The notes under the pieces were generated by a model. The model worked only from the letters and a program-made list of their open reading frames with translations, was not told the origin of the DNA and ran no database searches. From the NCBI GenBank assembly GCA_022836615.1, contig MU405316.1, positions 1-64,000 on the forward strand: 64,000 nucleotides of DNA, in the 5' to 3' direction. The position numbers were made by a program, and so were the translations under genes. Within the stretch, counting starts at the first letter, position 1. Each line of letters starts with the position of its first letter. This stretch comes from Annulohypoxylon bovei var. microspora. Its lineage: Eukaryota > Ascomycota > Sordariomycetes > Xylariales > Hypoxylaceae. This document shows, piece by piece, positions 11,955 to 23,430 of this stretch.

Positions 11955-12700
11955 CTATTGGACCAGTAAGTCTAATTACACAGCCCAGTTTTTCCCTTAG
12001 AAACAGCCCATCCACTTTTTTAACACATCTTATTGGCTGTTTCCGACTAAAACTGTATCGCACCAAAGGTACCTTCTTTCGCATACAAACTGCCATATAA
12101 ATGCATGTACTTTATATGCTAATTCAATTGAACTTTGTAAACTTATACCGCTAAGCATTATATTAAGTGTGTAAAAGGACATACCACATCTATTCGAAAG
12201 CGCTTTGAAAGGGCTATTTAATGAATATAATTTTAGTATTTAAAGTTGCTTTAAAGATGTACAAAGGGTGAAAAGGTCAGTATATTCAAGGTGTGTTACG
12301 ACGAAGGTAGTCACGTGATACCCCTAACTTAACACATTACCCCTCTACCCCCCCATTTATACCTACATCTTTAGATCCACGTAACATGTTCAAATCGCAT
12401 CTTTAAATATTATAATTAAATCCATTAAATAGCTATTTTAAAGCGCTTTCGAATGAATATAGTGCATCTAGTTCAATATTAACTTTCAATACGATATTAT
12501 TAAAATCGCACGTAAAAGCAAAGTTTAGTTACATTGGCACAGAGAGTACATGTATTTGTATGGAGATTTGTATGAGTAATAAAGTACCGTTGATGCATTG
12601 TGGGTGAGAACCAATAGAATCCTTAGATACGTTAAAAAAGTGGATGGGCTGTTTCTAAGGGAAAAACTGGGCTGTGTAATTAGACTTACTGCTATTGGAC
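11955..12700. mobile_element. Foldback MITE with 61-bp perfect TIRs and 9-bp target duplication
   Basis: The element spans 11964-12691 (728 bases). The first 61 bases (11964-12024, starting CAGTAAGTCT) are the exact reverse complement of the last 61 (12631-12691). Outside both ends stands the same 9-mer, CTATTGGAC, at 11955-11963 and 12692-12700, a target-site duplication. Inside, further stretches are inverted copies of each other (about 12190-12255 against 12398-12465, sharing GAAAGCGCTTT and a CTATTTAATG core), so the element is close to one long palindrome. No ORF has transposase features. A 9-bp duplication with long TIRs is characteristic of Mutator-like (MULE) elements, so a non-autonomous MULE-type foldback MITE is the best reading; hAT elements usually give 8 bp. 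Perfect TIR identity implies a recent insertion or gene-conversion-like homogenisation. Confidence 0.93.
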
Positions 12701-12743
12701 GGAAATATTTATGCACAAACGACGTCAATTTATCGCTTTCAAC

Positions 12744-12770
12744 GCTTCAAAGCTTCAAAGCTTCAAAGCT
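12744..12770. repeat. 8-bp tandem repeat GCTTCAAA
   Basis: Three perfect copies of GCTTCAAA plus a partial fourth, about 90 bases before the start codon of the complex I subunit, so in its leader or core promoter. Confidence 0.8.
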
Positions 12771-12857
12771 CTAAGCTCTCTTGACATCTATTGCGATTTA
12801 GCCTCCAACAACCTATATCAATCCGTCATCTTCGATCGCATTGTGCCAATCGCGAAG

Positions 12858-13345
12858 ATGTCGGGCAAGTATGCTTTCACCAAAGCTTTGAAGGAGGTTC
12901 GCTTCCTATTCTGCCACACCGGAGAGGGTAGTGCTGCCACAAGGTGAGCGCGAATTCGAATAGTCTCATACTAATGATTGAAGCTGACCATTTGACTTTC
13001 TATCTCTAGAACATTCCTGACCCGAGCATATCCTACGATGAAGAAGAACAATCCCTACACACCCATCCTGTTGCGAGAAGCTTCCGGCACATTACCAAAG
13101 ATCTACGCGAGATACGGTCCGTCTCCCACCAATAATAGCCCATGATAGAAAATACTAACATATGACCCCTGGCAGAGTTCGGAAAGGAGACGAGCCAGTC
13201 ATTAGAAGGTACTTGAAGCAGCCCCCTATTTTGGCATGAATGTTAGGAAGATAAAATGCTAATATAGTATTATACAACAGGACTCACAGACAAGCAAATA
13301 GAGGATGCCGTCACGCAATTAGTAAAGAGTGATGAAGCCACATGA
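12858..13345 (+). CDS. NADH:ubiquinone oxidoreductase 10.5 kDa subunit, NDUFA2-like
   Basis: Accessory subunit of respiratory complex I with a thioredoxin-like fold, in the mitochondrial inner membrane (matrix arm). Four exons: 12858-12943, 13010-13116, 13176-13208 and 13281-13345; introns are 66, 59 and 72 bases and all phases close, giving 96 aa, the usual length of this family. Conserved features are the N-terminal LKEVRFLFCHTGEGSAATR segment, then FLTRAYPTMKKNNPYTPILL, the REASG...KIYARYEFGKE segment and the C-terminal SLEGLTD...AVTQLVKS helix. The third exon is only 33 bases. The ATG follows a short leader that contains an 8-bp tandem repeat; the MITE sits about 160 bases upstream of it, close enough to lie in its promoter. 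Confidence 0.95.
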
Positions 13346-13969
13346 ATACCTATAGCCGGAGTCATGAGAAGAGAGCAGTAAACAATACTGCCATGGATGT
13401 CATTATAATGAAAACTGACCTTGTGAATATTAAACACCAAACAAACATGCTGCCATATTATCTCCTGTCTTGTTACCGTTTATCATACTAAGATATACCT
13501 AGAAAGTATGGGATACTTGAAGGCTAACTTCATCTCACAGCATAGAATCACATAAAACCAGTCATTTTTATTAAACATTAAACATTATTATCGGTTTACA
13601 AGCCTATCTGCAACAACAATAGCATCATCTCCCTGTCCCTGTCCCGGTCGGAGAAATGCCACACCTGTCCTTTTTTCTTGTGAAAAGGACGAAATCCGTG
13701 CAAAGAGGAAAAGAAAGAAAAATACAAGGAAAAAACAAGCATTGTCGTGAGTGCCCTCACGTTCTGTCGGAACTTGCAATCATTTTATGAAAAGTTCTCA
13801 GTGTCGAAATCGAAAGTGCAACGCGGTAACGCAGAAACTAGAGCATATCATATCTCTCGTGGAGTATGCTCTCGTAATAGGAAATTGTGAATCGAGTTGT
13901 GTGTCGGCGATGTGTACGAATCTCGTACATAGCGATCATGGTAAGTGTTCTTGCATATGAAAGGCATGA
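13346..13969. other. Spacer between convergent genes
   Basis: Holds the 3' ends of the NDUFA2-like gene (plus) and the large orphan gene (minus). AT-rich to about 13600, then mixed. ORFs at 13588-13779 and 13751-13960 have no recognisable features. Confidence 0.5.
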
Positions 13970-16900
13970 TCAACCTTTCTTTCCACCTTTGCCGGGCTGG
14001 TCCTTGTGGCCGGCGCCCTGTTTAGGTCCGAACTTTCCGGTCGAGCGGATTCCAGACGCCGGTCGGGTCGGGGTATGGGGTGAGGCGGGCTGTCTCGCTT
14101 GTGAGCCTGCGGTGCGAGCATTGCGGCTCAATAGTGAGGATGGGCCACTCGCCCAGGTGCTGGATGCTGGTCGATGCTCGTGAGGGGGTGTTGCGGTAGA
14201 GCTCAATGCAGGCCAGTCGTTTTCAGTGAAGATAGCCGGCACTGCTTCAGTCTGTCCCTCGGACTGTTCTCTTGTCTGCTCCACGGTTGGCACATCGGCC
14301 TTCTCCTCGACCTTCTCCTTGACCTTCTCCTCGGTCTTCTCTACGGCCTTCTCTTCGGCCTTCTCTTCAGCCTTTCCTGTCGGCGATTGTGCGTTGCTTG
14401 CGTTAGGAATCGTAGCACCAGATGCAGTACCAGGTGCAGCACTAGAATTGGGTTTCTCAGAATGCGAGTTCTTAGAACGATAGTGCTTTCTCTTAGCCTT
14501 GGTCGATGGTCCCCCGCTGGGCTTCTTCGTATGACCAAGAGGCGCCTTGCCCTTGCTGTTCTCAGACTGCTTGGCTTGGCTCTGATCCTGACCACTGCCA
14601 GAGCCTTCCTTCGAGGTGCTCACAACACCTGTCTGCTTCGCCGCCGACTTAGACTCATTCCGGCTTGCTCGCTTTGCTATCCGGGTTTCTCTCCAAACCT
14701 TGGACGCCGCTTCTACAGTCGTGGTCTCAGCTTGCTTCTCATTCTCCTCTGGGCAAGAGACGAGAGAAGAGCTCTCGATTGTGCTAGTACCACCTGCTCT
14801 TGATTTGAACACCGGAGCCGCTGGGTTGAGGCTGAGAGGCTTACGAGAAGCAGGGGTCGGGCTTTGGTTCTGGATCATTGCACCAAAAGCAACATCGACT
14901 GCCTTGTCCTGCTCCATAGAAGCTTCGTGCCTCTGGCGCTGTCTCCATCTGCGGACCGCGGAGATCGGGTGGGGCGTCTCGTTGCGCAGCCTACAATCAA
15001 TGATGTTGTTGGGCATACCGCGTAGGGCACCCTTCAAGTTCTTTAAGAACAGGCGTCGGTCTTCATCAGTACCGATGAATCCGCGGCCACGCTTGAACAA
15101 CAAGTTATCTGCATCTCGGCGACCGCGGAGGGCCAGGAGAACATCGTACGTTCGGAGACGAGTCATGCCTCGTCTCTCTAGTACTATGTTGATCTGCTCA
15201 AGCCACTCTGCGGTCACAGCTGGGTGCAGATCAGAAGCCGGCTCCGGTGTGTGTTCGGACATCGGGGGACTTGGTGTCTTGTACGCCGGCCGAGATGATC
15301 CACGAGTTGATGCACGGGACGAGCTGACTGACGCCCAGGGTCTATACACTGTTGCCGGTAAGCGCTCTCCGGACAATTCAAGGCTATGGTTAGCTCTTGG
15401 AGTCTTGATCTGATCATCGTTCATAGTCGCCTTGCCCTTTCCCTTGTCTAGCTGAGGCTTAGGCGTCGACTCCATGTTAGTCTCATCCGTGCCCTTAGGA
15501 GTCTTTGGGGTCTTGGGTGACTGGTTTGTCCAGTTGTGTGGAAGGCGAGCGTTTGTTCTTCCTCGTCGCACGATCATGGTGCCATAGTCATACTCCTCTT
15601 TCCCGTCATCTTTACCCTCTACGCCTCTAGCAGACACTTGCTTCGGAGCATGGTCTTCCTCCGGTGACAAGTGCTCAGGGGGTGTGAAGTATGTACTACT
15701 TGAATGACGGGAATCATCAGTGAACACCAGAGAATCTTTGTTCTCTTGCGCTGGGCCGACAAACTTGTCCTTACCCTTTCGATCCTTGCCGCTCTTCTTG
15801 CCTTTGTTTACCCCTTCTCCCTGCTTGCTCGATTCGGCCTTCTGAACCGGCGTGAAGAGCTTAGGCGGGAAATAGAGAGGATTAAATTGTCCTCCAGGCA
15901 TGCCCGTGGTGCCGTGTTGATTAGTATGAGACTTTTTGAACGGGTTCTCAGACGTCTGTGGTACCAGACCCCACGGTCTCTCAGGGATTGCACCCGGAAC
16001 AAAAGGATGAGCACCCGGAACAAAGGCAGGGGCACCCGGAGCAAAGGTATGAGCACGATGGGGGCTGCGGTGATGATGGTTATCAACCGACTTAACTGTT
16101 GCCCCTAACGAAGCTAGGCCTCCAGTAGTGGTAGACGCCTGCGGATACATAGGGTGGATGGGACCGGAGCTCCAACGGTGGTCTTGTGAGCCATAGTGGT
16201 TATGGTACTCATTGCGAGGCGGAACAGCTCTGAAATATTGGGAACCGACACGGTAACCAACCCGTAAAGCCCTCTGCGACACAGTAGGGACATAATTATG
16301 GGCACGAACTGCCGCGTGAGTGGATCGTTCTTCGACAAATCTACAAAGAACAATTAGTTAGCTAACAGAACGTAGAACACCTAAGGAGGATAGACTGGGG
16401 TTAGGAACAACTTACACGATGATCATAGCTCGCGATCCTCGCATCAACCACTTGCGCTGGATAGGGCCAAACTGCTTCTCAAAGTACTCGTACACCGGTA
16501 CCGCCACCTGTTCATTCATGAAGCCCGTAAACCCATCCACATAAATCGCGTGATCGCGATCCCGGCATCTGGCACAAGGACAAGGAGCATATTTCTCCTC
16601 TTTAGGCCGGAAGCTTTGAAATTGACGTTCATTGATGCATAGTCGATCAGGAAGAACGTTGAAAAGCGCCGGGTCCAAGCTACGCTTGCTAGCATTGCGG
16701 TGCTCCTGGGAATGGCCAGTTCCCTGAGAATACGACGAAGAGATGTAAGGTTGCGAGACAGCCTGGTACTGGTGGCTGTTGTATGTGCTTGATTGCTTTC
16801 CTTTCACCTTATCACCCTGGGCTTCGCTTGCAAGGTCGTCGGCGAACATTGGTCGCAGAACAGATGGATCGTTAGACGATCTTCGCCAGTTGCCAAGGTT

Positions 16901-18585
16901 ACGAGTTGTGCTGTAAGCCAAGGGCTTGTCCGAAGCTGGGTCATGCTCTTTCGATTGTTTAACCGCATCCGGTGGACTCTCCTTGCGGAAGACCTTGGTG
17001 GGACCGTGCAAGGGGTCCTCACCGGCAGCCTGCCATGAACCATTCGAGTTCGACGATCGAGACTTAGATTGAGACTGACGGCGATTGCCATGATTGTGGC
17101 TCAAACCCGGCAGAGGCTGGGTTGCTGTGGCTGACTCAGACAGAAGCTGTTGCTGCTGTTGCAGCTGTCGTTGCCAATACGGCAGCTTAGTGGGTTGCTG
17201 CACTTGACCGTACATCGAAGGATGCCACTGGGCCGCAGGTTGCTGCCAGTGATTATGACCAAGGGGGGGAGGCACACCAACATTCGGCTGCATGTAAAAA
17301 GGAACCTGACCTGTGGTTCCCTGTGCTTGGTTCTGGCTAGGTGCCGTCTGCTGGGTAGCAACAGTCGACGAGACAATGACTGGTGCTTGAGCAACTGTTG
17401 AAGAAAGTCCTTGTGCGTGAACAGAGCTAGAACTGCTCCGCTGTCTGCCGATCATAGCACCTGACTCCGGAAGTCTGGGTCCTACGGCACGTTCATGGCC
17501 ATGATGGATATTGTGGCTGCTACCGGGAGCACCAAAAGCCGAAGCACTGGTGTATTGTCCTTGTAGAGAGCCTCTAGGCAGAGTTGTGAGTTCTGCTTGA
17601 GTGACATTTGTCTGGGCGGTTGTCGATCGTTCTAGCACAGCAGCGTGTGTTGAAGAATGTAGGGACTGGGCCGGTCCCAAGGTTGCCGAGCTGGCCGATT
17701 GAGATCGGGATTGCGAACTGCCATCGGCGATGACAATTCCATGAACAACTCTGCCATTGCGTCCGGCACTGCTACTTGCGGCAGAAGGTGCCTTCTAGGA
17801 ACCTTCTGCAGGAGGTGCGGCCATTACTTTTTATAAGTTAGCAGATGTAATGTAATAGGGGTGATTGGAAGTGAGTGAGAACAGTACTTACTGTTAATTT
17901 GATATTGGGTGGCAATGGGACGGCCGCGACGCAGGTCCATCCAGCATGTCATCAATATCGCACGAAACGAATCGTCATAAGTGTGCGGGAGACCATGGAG
18001 GAGTCCTAGCTCTCCATTCACGAAGACAGACATGATGTCGTTCGTAACTTGAGGATCCCAATCACGAAGCTTGGTTCGAACATCCTCCCTGAGGAGGCTC
18101 TTTTGAAGGCAAGAATGGATCCAGGGAATGGTCGGGTCAATACTCTCAAAGGAGATGTATTGATTCTCGCAGTGCATGTGATGAATCACACTCCACAAAT
18201 TCTGAGCACCGAGGTGGTAAATGTCATGTGCATCAAAGTAGATGTACAAGCCATCATAGCCATAGGTGCCGAGAGGTTGTATATAGCGGCAACGATCAAA
18301 GAATTTGTGACGAAGCTCGTCTGCAAAACCTTGGATCTTGGTTGCATCCCAGTAGTCCATAGGACGCACATCGACCGGGTCATCTACATTGCGGAAGGGT
18401 CTCTCACCGTTGTTGGTGGAGAAGAAGGCATGCGACAACTGAGGGTCGATGATCTGAAAGAACTGGGCGGGAGGTTCGCCAAAATGGGATTGACTAAATC
18501 CATACATACCAGCATTGGGTGCCGGACCAGCAGCCTCAATAGCCTCGTCGAGTGTAAACTCTTGATGGCAATAAGAGGGAGCCAT
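13970..18585 (-). CDS. Large disordered protein with RRM-like segment; frame broken by one TAG
   Basis: I do not recognise a named family. Exons on the minus strand: 18585-17892, then a second exon ending at 16416, then 16340-13970. The first exon (231 codons) encodes a folded, aromatic-rich domain. Its donor GTAAGT at 17891 leaves phase 1. Of three possible acceptors, those at 17828-17827 and 17802-17801 keep the downstream frame, but that frame then meets TAG at 17797-17795 before continuing open for more than 1,250 codons; the third, at 17796-17795, removes the TAG but shifts frame and stops soon after. The second intron (16415-16341) joins PIQRKWLMRGSRAMIIV to FVEERSTHAAVR, an RRM-like beta-strand pattern. 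The rest is Ser/Pro/Gln-rich, with KAEEKAVEKTEEK-type acidic-basic repeats near 14290-14370 and one conserved-looking block near 14930-15200 (WLEQINIVLERRGMTRLRTYDV). Either one gene with a disabled or read-through stop, or two genes. Start at 18585 is the first ATG of the folded domain. Confidence 0.7.
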
Positions 18586-19982
18586 GATGGCTGTAGTAGG
18601 GGGATGTGTGTGCGATGGCTATAGGAAGTAGGAAATGTGTGTATGTTTGTGTGTGTATATGTGTACGAGGTGTGTGGTATAGGTGCAATGGTTATTGATG
18701 GAGTGGTATCGCAAGGCGAAAAGAAACAACGTGAGCTTGAGAACGAAAAAAGTAGAGTGATGCCTACTGTTGACGTAAAATGAGGTCGACTTGCACGCGT
18801 CTAGGATGGTGCAGGTATGTTAGACGTGAATAAAAAAAATAAAAAGGAAGAACAGCGTCCTACTAGTAGAATGCTGCTAATAGTAGAAAATAATGAGAAG
18901 CGATAGAAACGAGAGAAACGATAGAAACGAGAGAAATGAGAGAAACGAGAGTGACTTACTTGTTGTAGTGATTTAATCACGACGAGGTAAAGGAAGTTGA
19001 ATGTTATGAGTTGCAACTTGTGTTGATACAAGTCGGTTGTGAAGATGTTACGAGTGTAGGATGCAGGTGTTTGGGAAAGAAGTGAGAATGGAAAAGATGG
19101 TGAGGAGGGAAAGAAGTTGGAAAAGATTCCGGGCTGAGAAATTTTGGTTTTAACAACAGAGAGGACGCGAGCTGGGTGGTGAGTGATTGTGTGAGTGCTG
19201 TTTCCTAGGAAGGTCGGGCCCGTGAATAGTTGCAGGTGGTTGCTTGGGATGTTGCTTAGGAGATGGGCTAGTCCACGACAACCAGATGAGTGATCCAATC
19301 ACCCCTCAAGTATTAGGTACAAGACATATGTACCTAGAGACAGTTGCTAAAGTGTGATTTAATTCCTTGAAAGTACGGGATTTTCGCCTAATAGGTACTC
19401 ACTTAATACTTCGTATGTCTACTGCCTACCGCCTACCATCTACTGTCTAGCTAGGTACCAGTATGTTTCCTAATCAGTAACCGGTGGATGTCCGACTAGA
19501 CTTCATTGGTCATGATCTTAGATATCTAGAGTTAAAGCAAGCAATCACCTTCCGTCTTCCACCTGAACTTACTGACGGGGACTAGATATATCACTGATGA
19601 ATAGCGTAGTGGTGTTACCTAACAAATGAATTTTATCCACATATGAGAAAATCATTGGAGGCCTGGAGCTCAAGGTTTGCGTTTATTTAGCATGCCCTAT
19701 ACTACTTACTTACCTACCTACCTAAAGTAGGTATCTAGATCAGTGATTCTTGTACAGTGGGCAAACTATAATGATAAATAGGAAAGGACGTGAATCATGG
19801 GATGATATGGAATTTTTATTATAATAGGTTGGTTGAGTGGATATTCTTTCTCTTTACATAGATGTTTTAAGAGCAGGAGCGAACTTGGAGTGATGCCCAA
19901 TTAAGCAGGCTCATAATTCATGTTTTGCCTGACAGGTATTGAGGCAAAATCAACGTGATCCTTATGTGTACATGCTTGTAAA
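18586..19982. other. Upstream region of the large orphan gene
   Basis: No gene supported. It contains a (GT)-rich stretch near 18640-18670, a purine-rich tandem array (18898-18951) and CCTA/TAGG runs near 19705-19733. The minus-strand ORF 18801-19298 is a translation of the pyrimidine-rich strand of these repeats. Confidence 0.5.
18898..18951. repeat. Purine-rich 10-bp tandem array
   Basis: About five copies of a unit near GAGAAACGAT or GAGAAACGAG. On the minus strand this is a CT-rich tract about 310-370 bases before the start codon of the large orphan gene, so it may be a promoter or leader pyrimidine tract. Confidence 0.75.
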
Positions 19983-20564
19983 CTACTCTTTATCTGCCTG
20001 TGCTTGTTCTAACATCTCAAGTATCTTGGAATCCTTGCTAGTAGCAATAGCTCTTCCGTGATGCCAGTCAACGACCTATTCCTATGTTAGCCTTCTATAA
20101 AATGAATATAATAAAATAAATATTAAGGGGGGATATGATTGTGAAGGGGAGACGTACTACTGGTGTCACAAAGCTAGCCGCGTTCTGCGTATACTTCTCT
20201 ATGGCTTCCTTCTTTGTGGTGGCACCCTTTATGACCTTGGAGATCTGATCTTGGCCTACATAATCCAGGATAGTTTGGAGTTGGTCGGTTGTAGGGGGAG
20301 TCTCGGTAATGTCTAGCTCAAACACTCGATTTAAGCGCTTGGGCTGTGTCTGGTCATTGGTTGGTGTGTCTGTAGCATTGGCTGCTGCTGTACCACTGGC
20401 AGAAATCTCCTTCAGAAGCTTTGCGATTTGTGTCGAAGCTGGTGATTGTGACTTATGGAAGAGGGTGATAATGTCGAGGGGTTTGTGCTATTCACGTATT
20501 AGTATTCATAGACATTACAATAGTAGTAACTGACTCAGAGCTCAAAACTTACAAAGCGAAACAT
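19983..20564 (-). CDS. Fmp46-like (DUF1687) mitochondrial redox protein
   Basis: Small protein with a thioredoxin/arsenate-reductase-like fold, found in mitochondria in yeast (Fmp46 family); activity is unproven. Exons on minus: 20564-20553 (only 12 bases, Met-Phe-Arg-Phe), 20487-20158 and 20075-19983; all introns are phase 0 and the product is 144 aa. Supporting features: the beta-strand DIITLFHKSQSPAST, the helix IAKLLKEIS, the segment FELDITETPPTTDQLQTILDYV and the C-terminal FVTPVVVDWHHGRAIAT strand pair with a final helix ILEMLEQAQ. The ORF that starts at 20325 inside exon 2 is not the true start, because the preceding sequence continues the fold in frame. It is divergent to the nucleoporin gene. 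Confidence 0.88.
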
Positions 20565-21356
20565 GGTGGCTGTAGTCCGACTTAATGTGATTGGATTCAC
20601 AGTATTGACTAACCGGTGATATGGAAGCAGCAGATCAGTGCAAATCGGAGTCGGCGTCCGAATGATGTTGAATTTACCTTCGGGTCCCGGGATAGCTTTA
20701 GGTGAGGTTTGGAAGCAGCGATAAGTTTCCGAAATCAAATGCTAAGGTGACGTCGATGTCGATCAATTGATCAGCCCAGCCCAGCCAAGCCACATGGAGC
20801 TCAGGAACAAAATCCCCAAGTCGGTATGGCTGTGTATTGTCGTACTGTACTTTGGTACTTAAGGTAAAGTGGTACTTAGGTACACATTGGACATTTTAAG
20901 GGTCGATGCCTTAGGCAAGAACGCCGTTGTCATCTGGCAAGCTGGTGAAGGCACGAACAACACCTGGCAGTCCGTGCTGAATCTAAATGCAAGTACGTAC
21001 CTGGATACCTAAATACATTTACGCACTGGCGTCGTTGCCGGGGTAGGTACGACGGCAGTTTACATAGCGGACCTAGAAGTCGCGTTGCAGCTTGCTGTAT
21101 GTATGTTTTTTTTTTCTGGTAACGTCCACTTCAAACGTTACTGCTGGATTAAAATCTTTCCAATCATCTCAACCCGCTTCTCGCAACCACCCGAACACTT
21201 CCACCTATTACCCATACATCAATCGAGGTGCTTTCGTTTGCCTATCCATTCTGTGCACCTGTTCAGAATATCGTTTGATTTATTCTCCGTAATTGTAATT
21301 GTAATTACATTCCTACCTAATAAACAAACGAAGGGACGGACGGAGAGACGAGGACA
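20565..21356. other. Divergent promoter region
   Basis: Shared upstream region of the Fmp46-like gene (minus) and the nucleoporin gene (plus). It has several GTACTT/AAGTAC and CCTAGG-like palindromes near 20850-21010 and a T9 tract at 21106-21115. No gene; ORFs at 21085-21360 and 21092-21292 are in the pyrimidine-rich leader. Confidence 0.5.
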
Positions 21357-22775
21357 ATGAGACCATTGATCCTGCATAATGTCCCGGACGAGGAACTCTA
21401 CACCGGCGACGATGGTGTTCAACGGCCTTATGCTATGTTATGGCCCGAGTACGTACCTGATTCTACAGCTTCTCCGTCATCCCCCAACAAAAATATTATT
21501 CGAGAAAATACCATTCAATCAACTATGAATTCAACCTTGCTTACCAGCGTGGACAATAACAGAGGCGATCGACAACGAACCCTCCCACGTACGCGCGCGC
21601 GAGAGGTGACGGAATCAGGCTCGTTCGGCAAGTCAACTAGGAGATCCAGGTCGAGGACAGGCAGCGCGCCCCCGAAACGCGAAGATGCCACCATGCAAAG
21701 TGCCGACAAGATCTTTTCTAGCTACCTAAAGACTCGGCAGCAAGTTACCACCGCGACCACGGCTACATCGAGCGCCGCCGCCTCCGCGCAGCGAAAGTCT
21801 AGTTTCATAGGGCAGCCCACCTCGCAGTCGCAAGAAGACCCAGCTTCCACCGCGCAAGTATCGACATATCGAAAAGAACCTACCGAGGTCATCCTGAGAG
21901 GTTACTCGTCACTATCGCAGCAATACGCTGCTATCAACCATTTCGAACAGTTAGCAGGCAGGATTTGTGAAGACTACTCTAGGGAGCCGCCGATAGAATC
22001 GCGACGGTACAAGTCGGATCTACGGGACCCTGCACTGACAAGACGCCAGCCCTTAACAAACCTTGAGCGGTCTAAGGTCAGCAGAATTGCTAGCGGAGAG
22101 CACTGGGTCAAGATCACGTTCGAATCGGCAGAGGCAGCCGATGCCGCATTGTACGCCTCCCCGCAGAAGATCCTAGGCCACTTGGTCTACGCTGAACCAT
22201 ATCACGGCCTGCCTCCTAAGGAAGATGCAGCGGTGTTGGACGCCGTAGGAGATAGTGGCATGATCGACCCGTTCAGAACGAGAGGTACACCTAGACGGTC
22301 GTCGCAACATCGCGTGGAGAGGGGCACGGGATTCCACAAGTCCGTCTCGGCTCCGGCACTTGAACGAACTATGAAACAAAACGAGTCTCCTACAGGGTCT
22401 CAAAGCTCGACGCAGACGATGGATACGGCCACCGCGTCGACTGCGACCGTGACAGGAGCAGCCCTAGAACAACCGCAGAACGCGGAGCAGCAGAACGGCG
22501 CCTACTGTCGACGGATCCCCGAAGCTCGGCGAGTTAAGCTCTTGCCAGCCGAGCAGGCTCTAGCTCCTCAGCCTACTCTCCAGCAGTGGCTGCTAGCTTG
22601 GATCCCGTTAATAGGATGGTTTGGTGGTTCTATGATCGGCAACGAGGTGCCCCGAAACGAGGTTGGAGAGTTCGACTTCAACAAGGCCAGCCTGTACTGG
22701 AAGCTGATGTTCTACCTCGATCTATGGTTTAGTCTCTTTGGCCGTGAGCTCGTCAGTGGTGATAAGGATGACTAG
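21357..22775 (+). CDS. Nucleoporin with Nup53/Nup35-type RRM (MPPN) domain
   Basis: Structural nucleoporin expected at the nuclear pore inner ring. Single exon, 472 aa. The Nup53-type RRM runs from about residue 177 to 282: it starts at EVILRGYSSLSQQYAAINHFE, followed by an insert, and ends with the strand HWVKITFESAEAADAALY and KILGHLVYAEPYHG. The N-terminal part is Ser/Thr/Arg-rich and disordered. The C-terminus (LQQWLLAWIPLIGWFGGSMIG, then WKLMFYLDLWFSLFGRELV) is amphipathic and hydrophobic, as in Nup53 homologues, where it binds the nuclear membrane. The ATG at 21357 is the first in frame and starts with a recognisable N-terminal stretch (LILHNVPDEELYTGDDG). Convergent with the Ivy1-like gene. 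Confidence 0.88.
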   Translation: MRPLILHNVPDEELYTGDDGVQRPYAMLWPEYVPDSTASPSSPNKNIIRENTIQSTMNSTLLTSVDNNRGDRQRTLPRTRAREVTESGSFGKSTRRSRSRTGSAPPKREDATMQSADKIFSSYLKTRQQVTTATTATSSAAASAQRKSSFIGQPTSQSQEDPASTAQVSTYRKEPTEVILRGYSSLSQQYAAINHFEQLAGRICEDYSREPPIESRRYKSDLRDPALTRRQPLTNLERSKVSRIASGEHWVKITFESAEAADAALYASPQKILGHLVYAEPYHGLPPKEDAAVLDAVGDSGMIDPFRTRGTPRRSSQHRVERGTGFHKSVSAPALERTMKQNESPTGSQSSTQTMDTATASTATVTGAALEQPQNAEQQNGAYCRRIPEARRVKLLPAEQALAPQPTLQQWLLAWIPLIGWFGGSMIGNEVPRNEVGEFDFNKASLYWKLMFYLDLWFSLFGRELVSGDKDD

Positions 22776-23430
22776 GAGACCTTACCCGCGGCGCCGCCTC
22801 CGGCCTAGGCATTTGTACATGACGTTAAAAAGAGGTGGAAGTGAGAAGGCGAGGCAATCTCGCACTCATGCATTCTGGAGTTGAGGAATACGGTAAAGGG
22901 CACCAGTGAAACGCGTGCATGAGGATAATAAAGTATAGGGGCGACGCTACGCTATACTTGATGTTGCTATTACTATAGGCAAGCTGAACGTGCAATAGGA
23001 GCTTACCTAGGTAGCTAAGGTCCTGCATAATTTGCATGCTATAATCGATGTGCAGTCTGCTTTATGACAACTACTTGCAGGTCTACATATTTCCTGCGGA
23101 AAACATTATTAGGAAAACTTTTTACCTAATTAATGAATTGTGCTTCCCTTTCATCTCGTAGTTGTTGACTAGACGTACAAGGAGAAGGGGAATAGAGTTG
23201 TCGTTGACATGTCTCTGTTCATCTGTTCGTCTACCGTAACAATTACTGCATTAATCAATACATCCACGCGTGCGTGTGCACCATCAGCCGTCATCGCCAA
23301 TACTCCCCGACCGGTTACCCGTTTATCATCCTTTATGTGGCTCTCCTCCCCTCCCCTCTCCTCCCCCGTATCCCGTACTAGTCCTAAGAATAGGTTACCT
23401 TGGTAGGTAGGTACCTCACTTGCAACCGAG
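22776..23430. other. Spacer between convergent nucleoporin and Ivy1-like genes
   Basis: Two 3' regions. No gene seen; ORFs 22825-23037 and 23209-23406 show no domain. Confidence 0.5.

Noticed and set aside
14174..15413. Plus-strand ORFs of 209 and 265 aa opposite the large orphan gene
   Set aside because: Antisense of low-complexity KE- and Ser-rich coding sequence.
18801..19298. 165-aa minus ORF rich in Phe and Ser
   Set aside because: Reads through the CT-rich tandem array before the large orphan gene.
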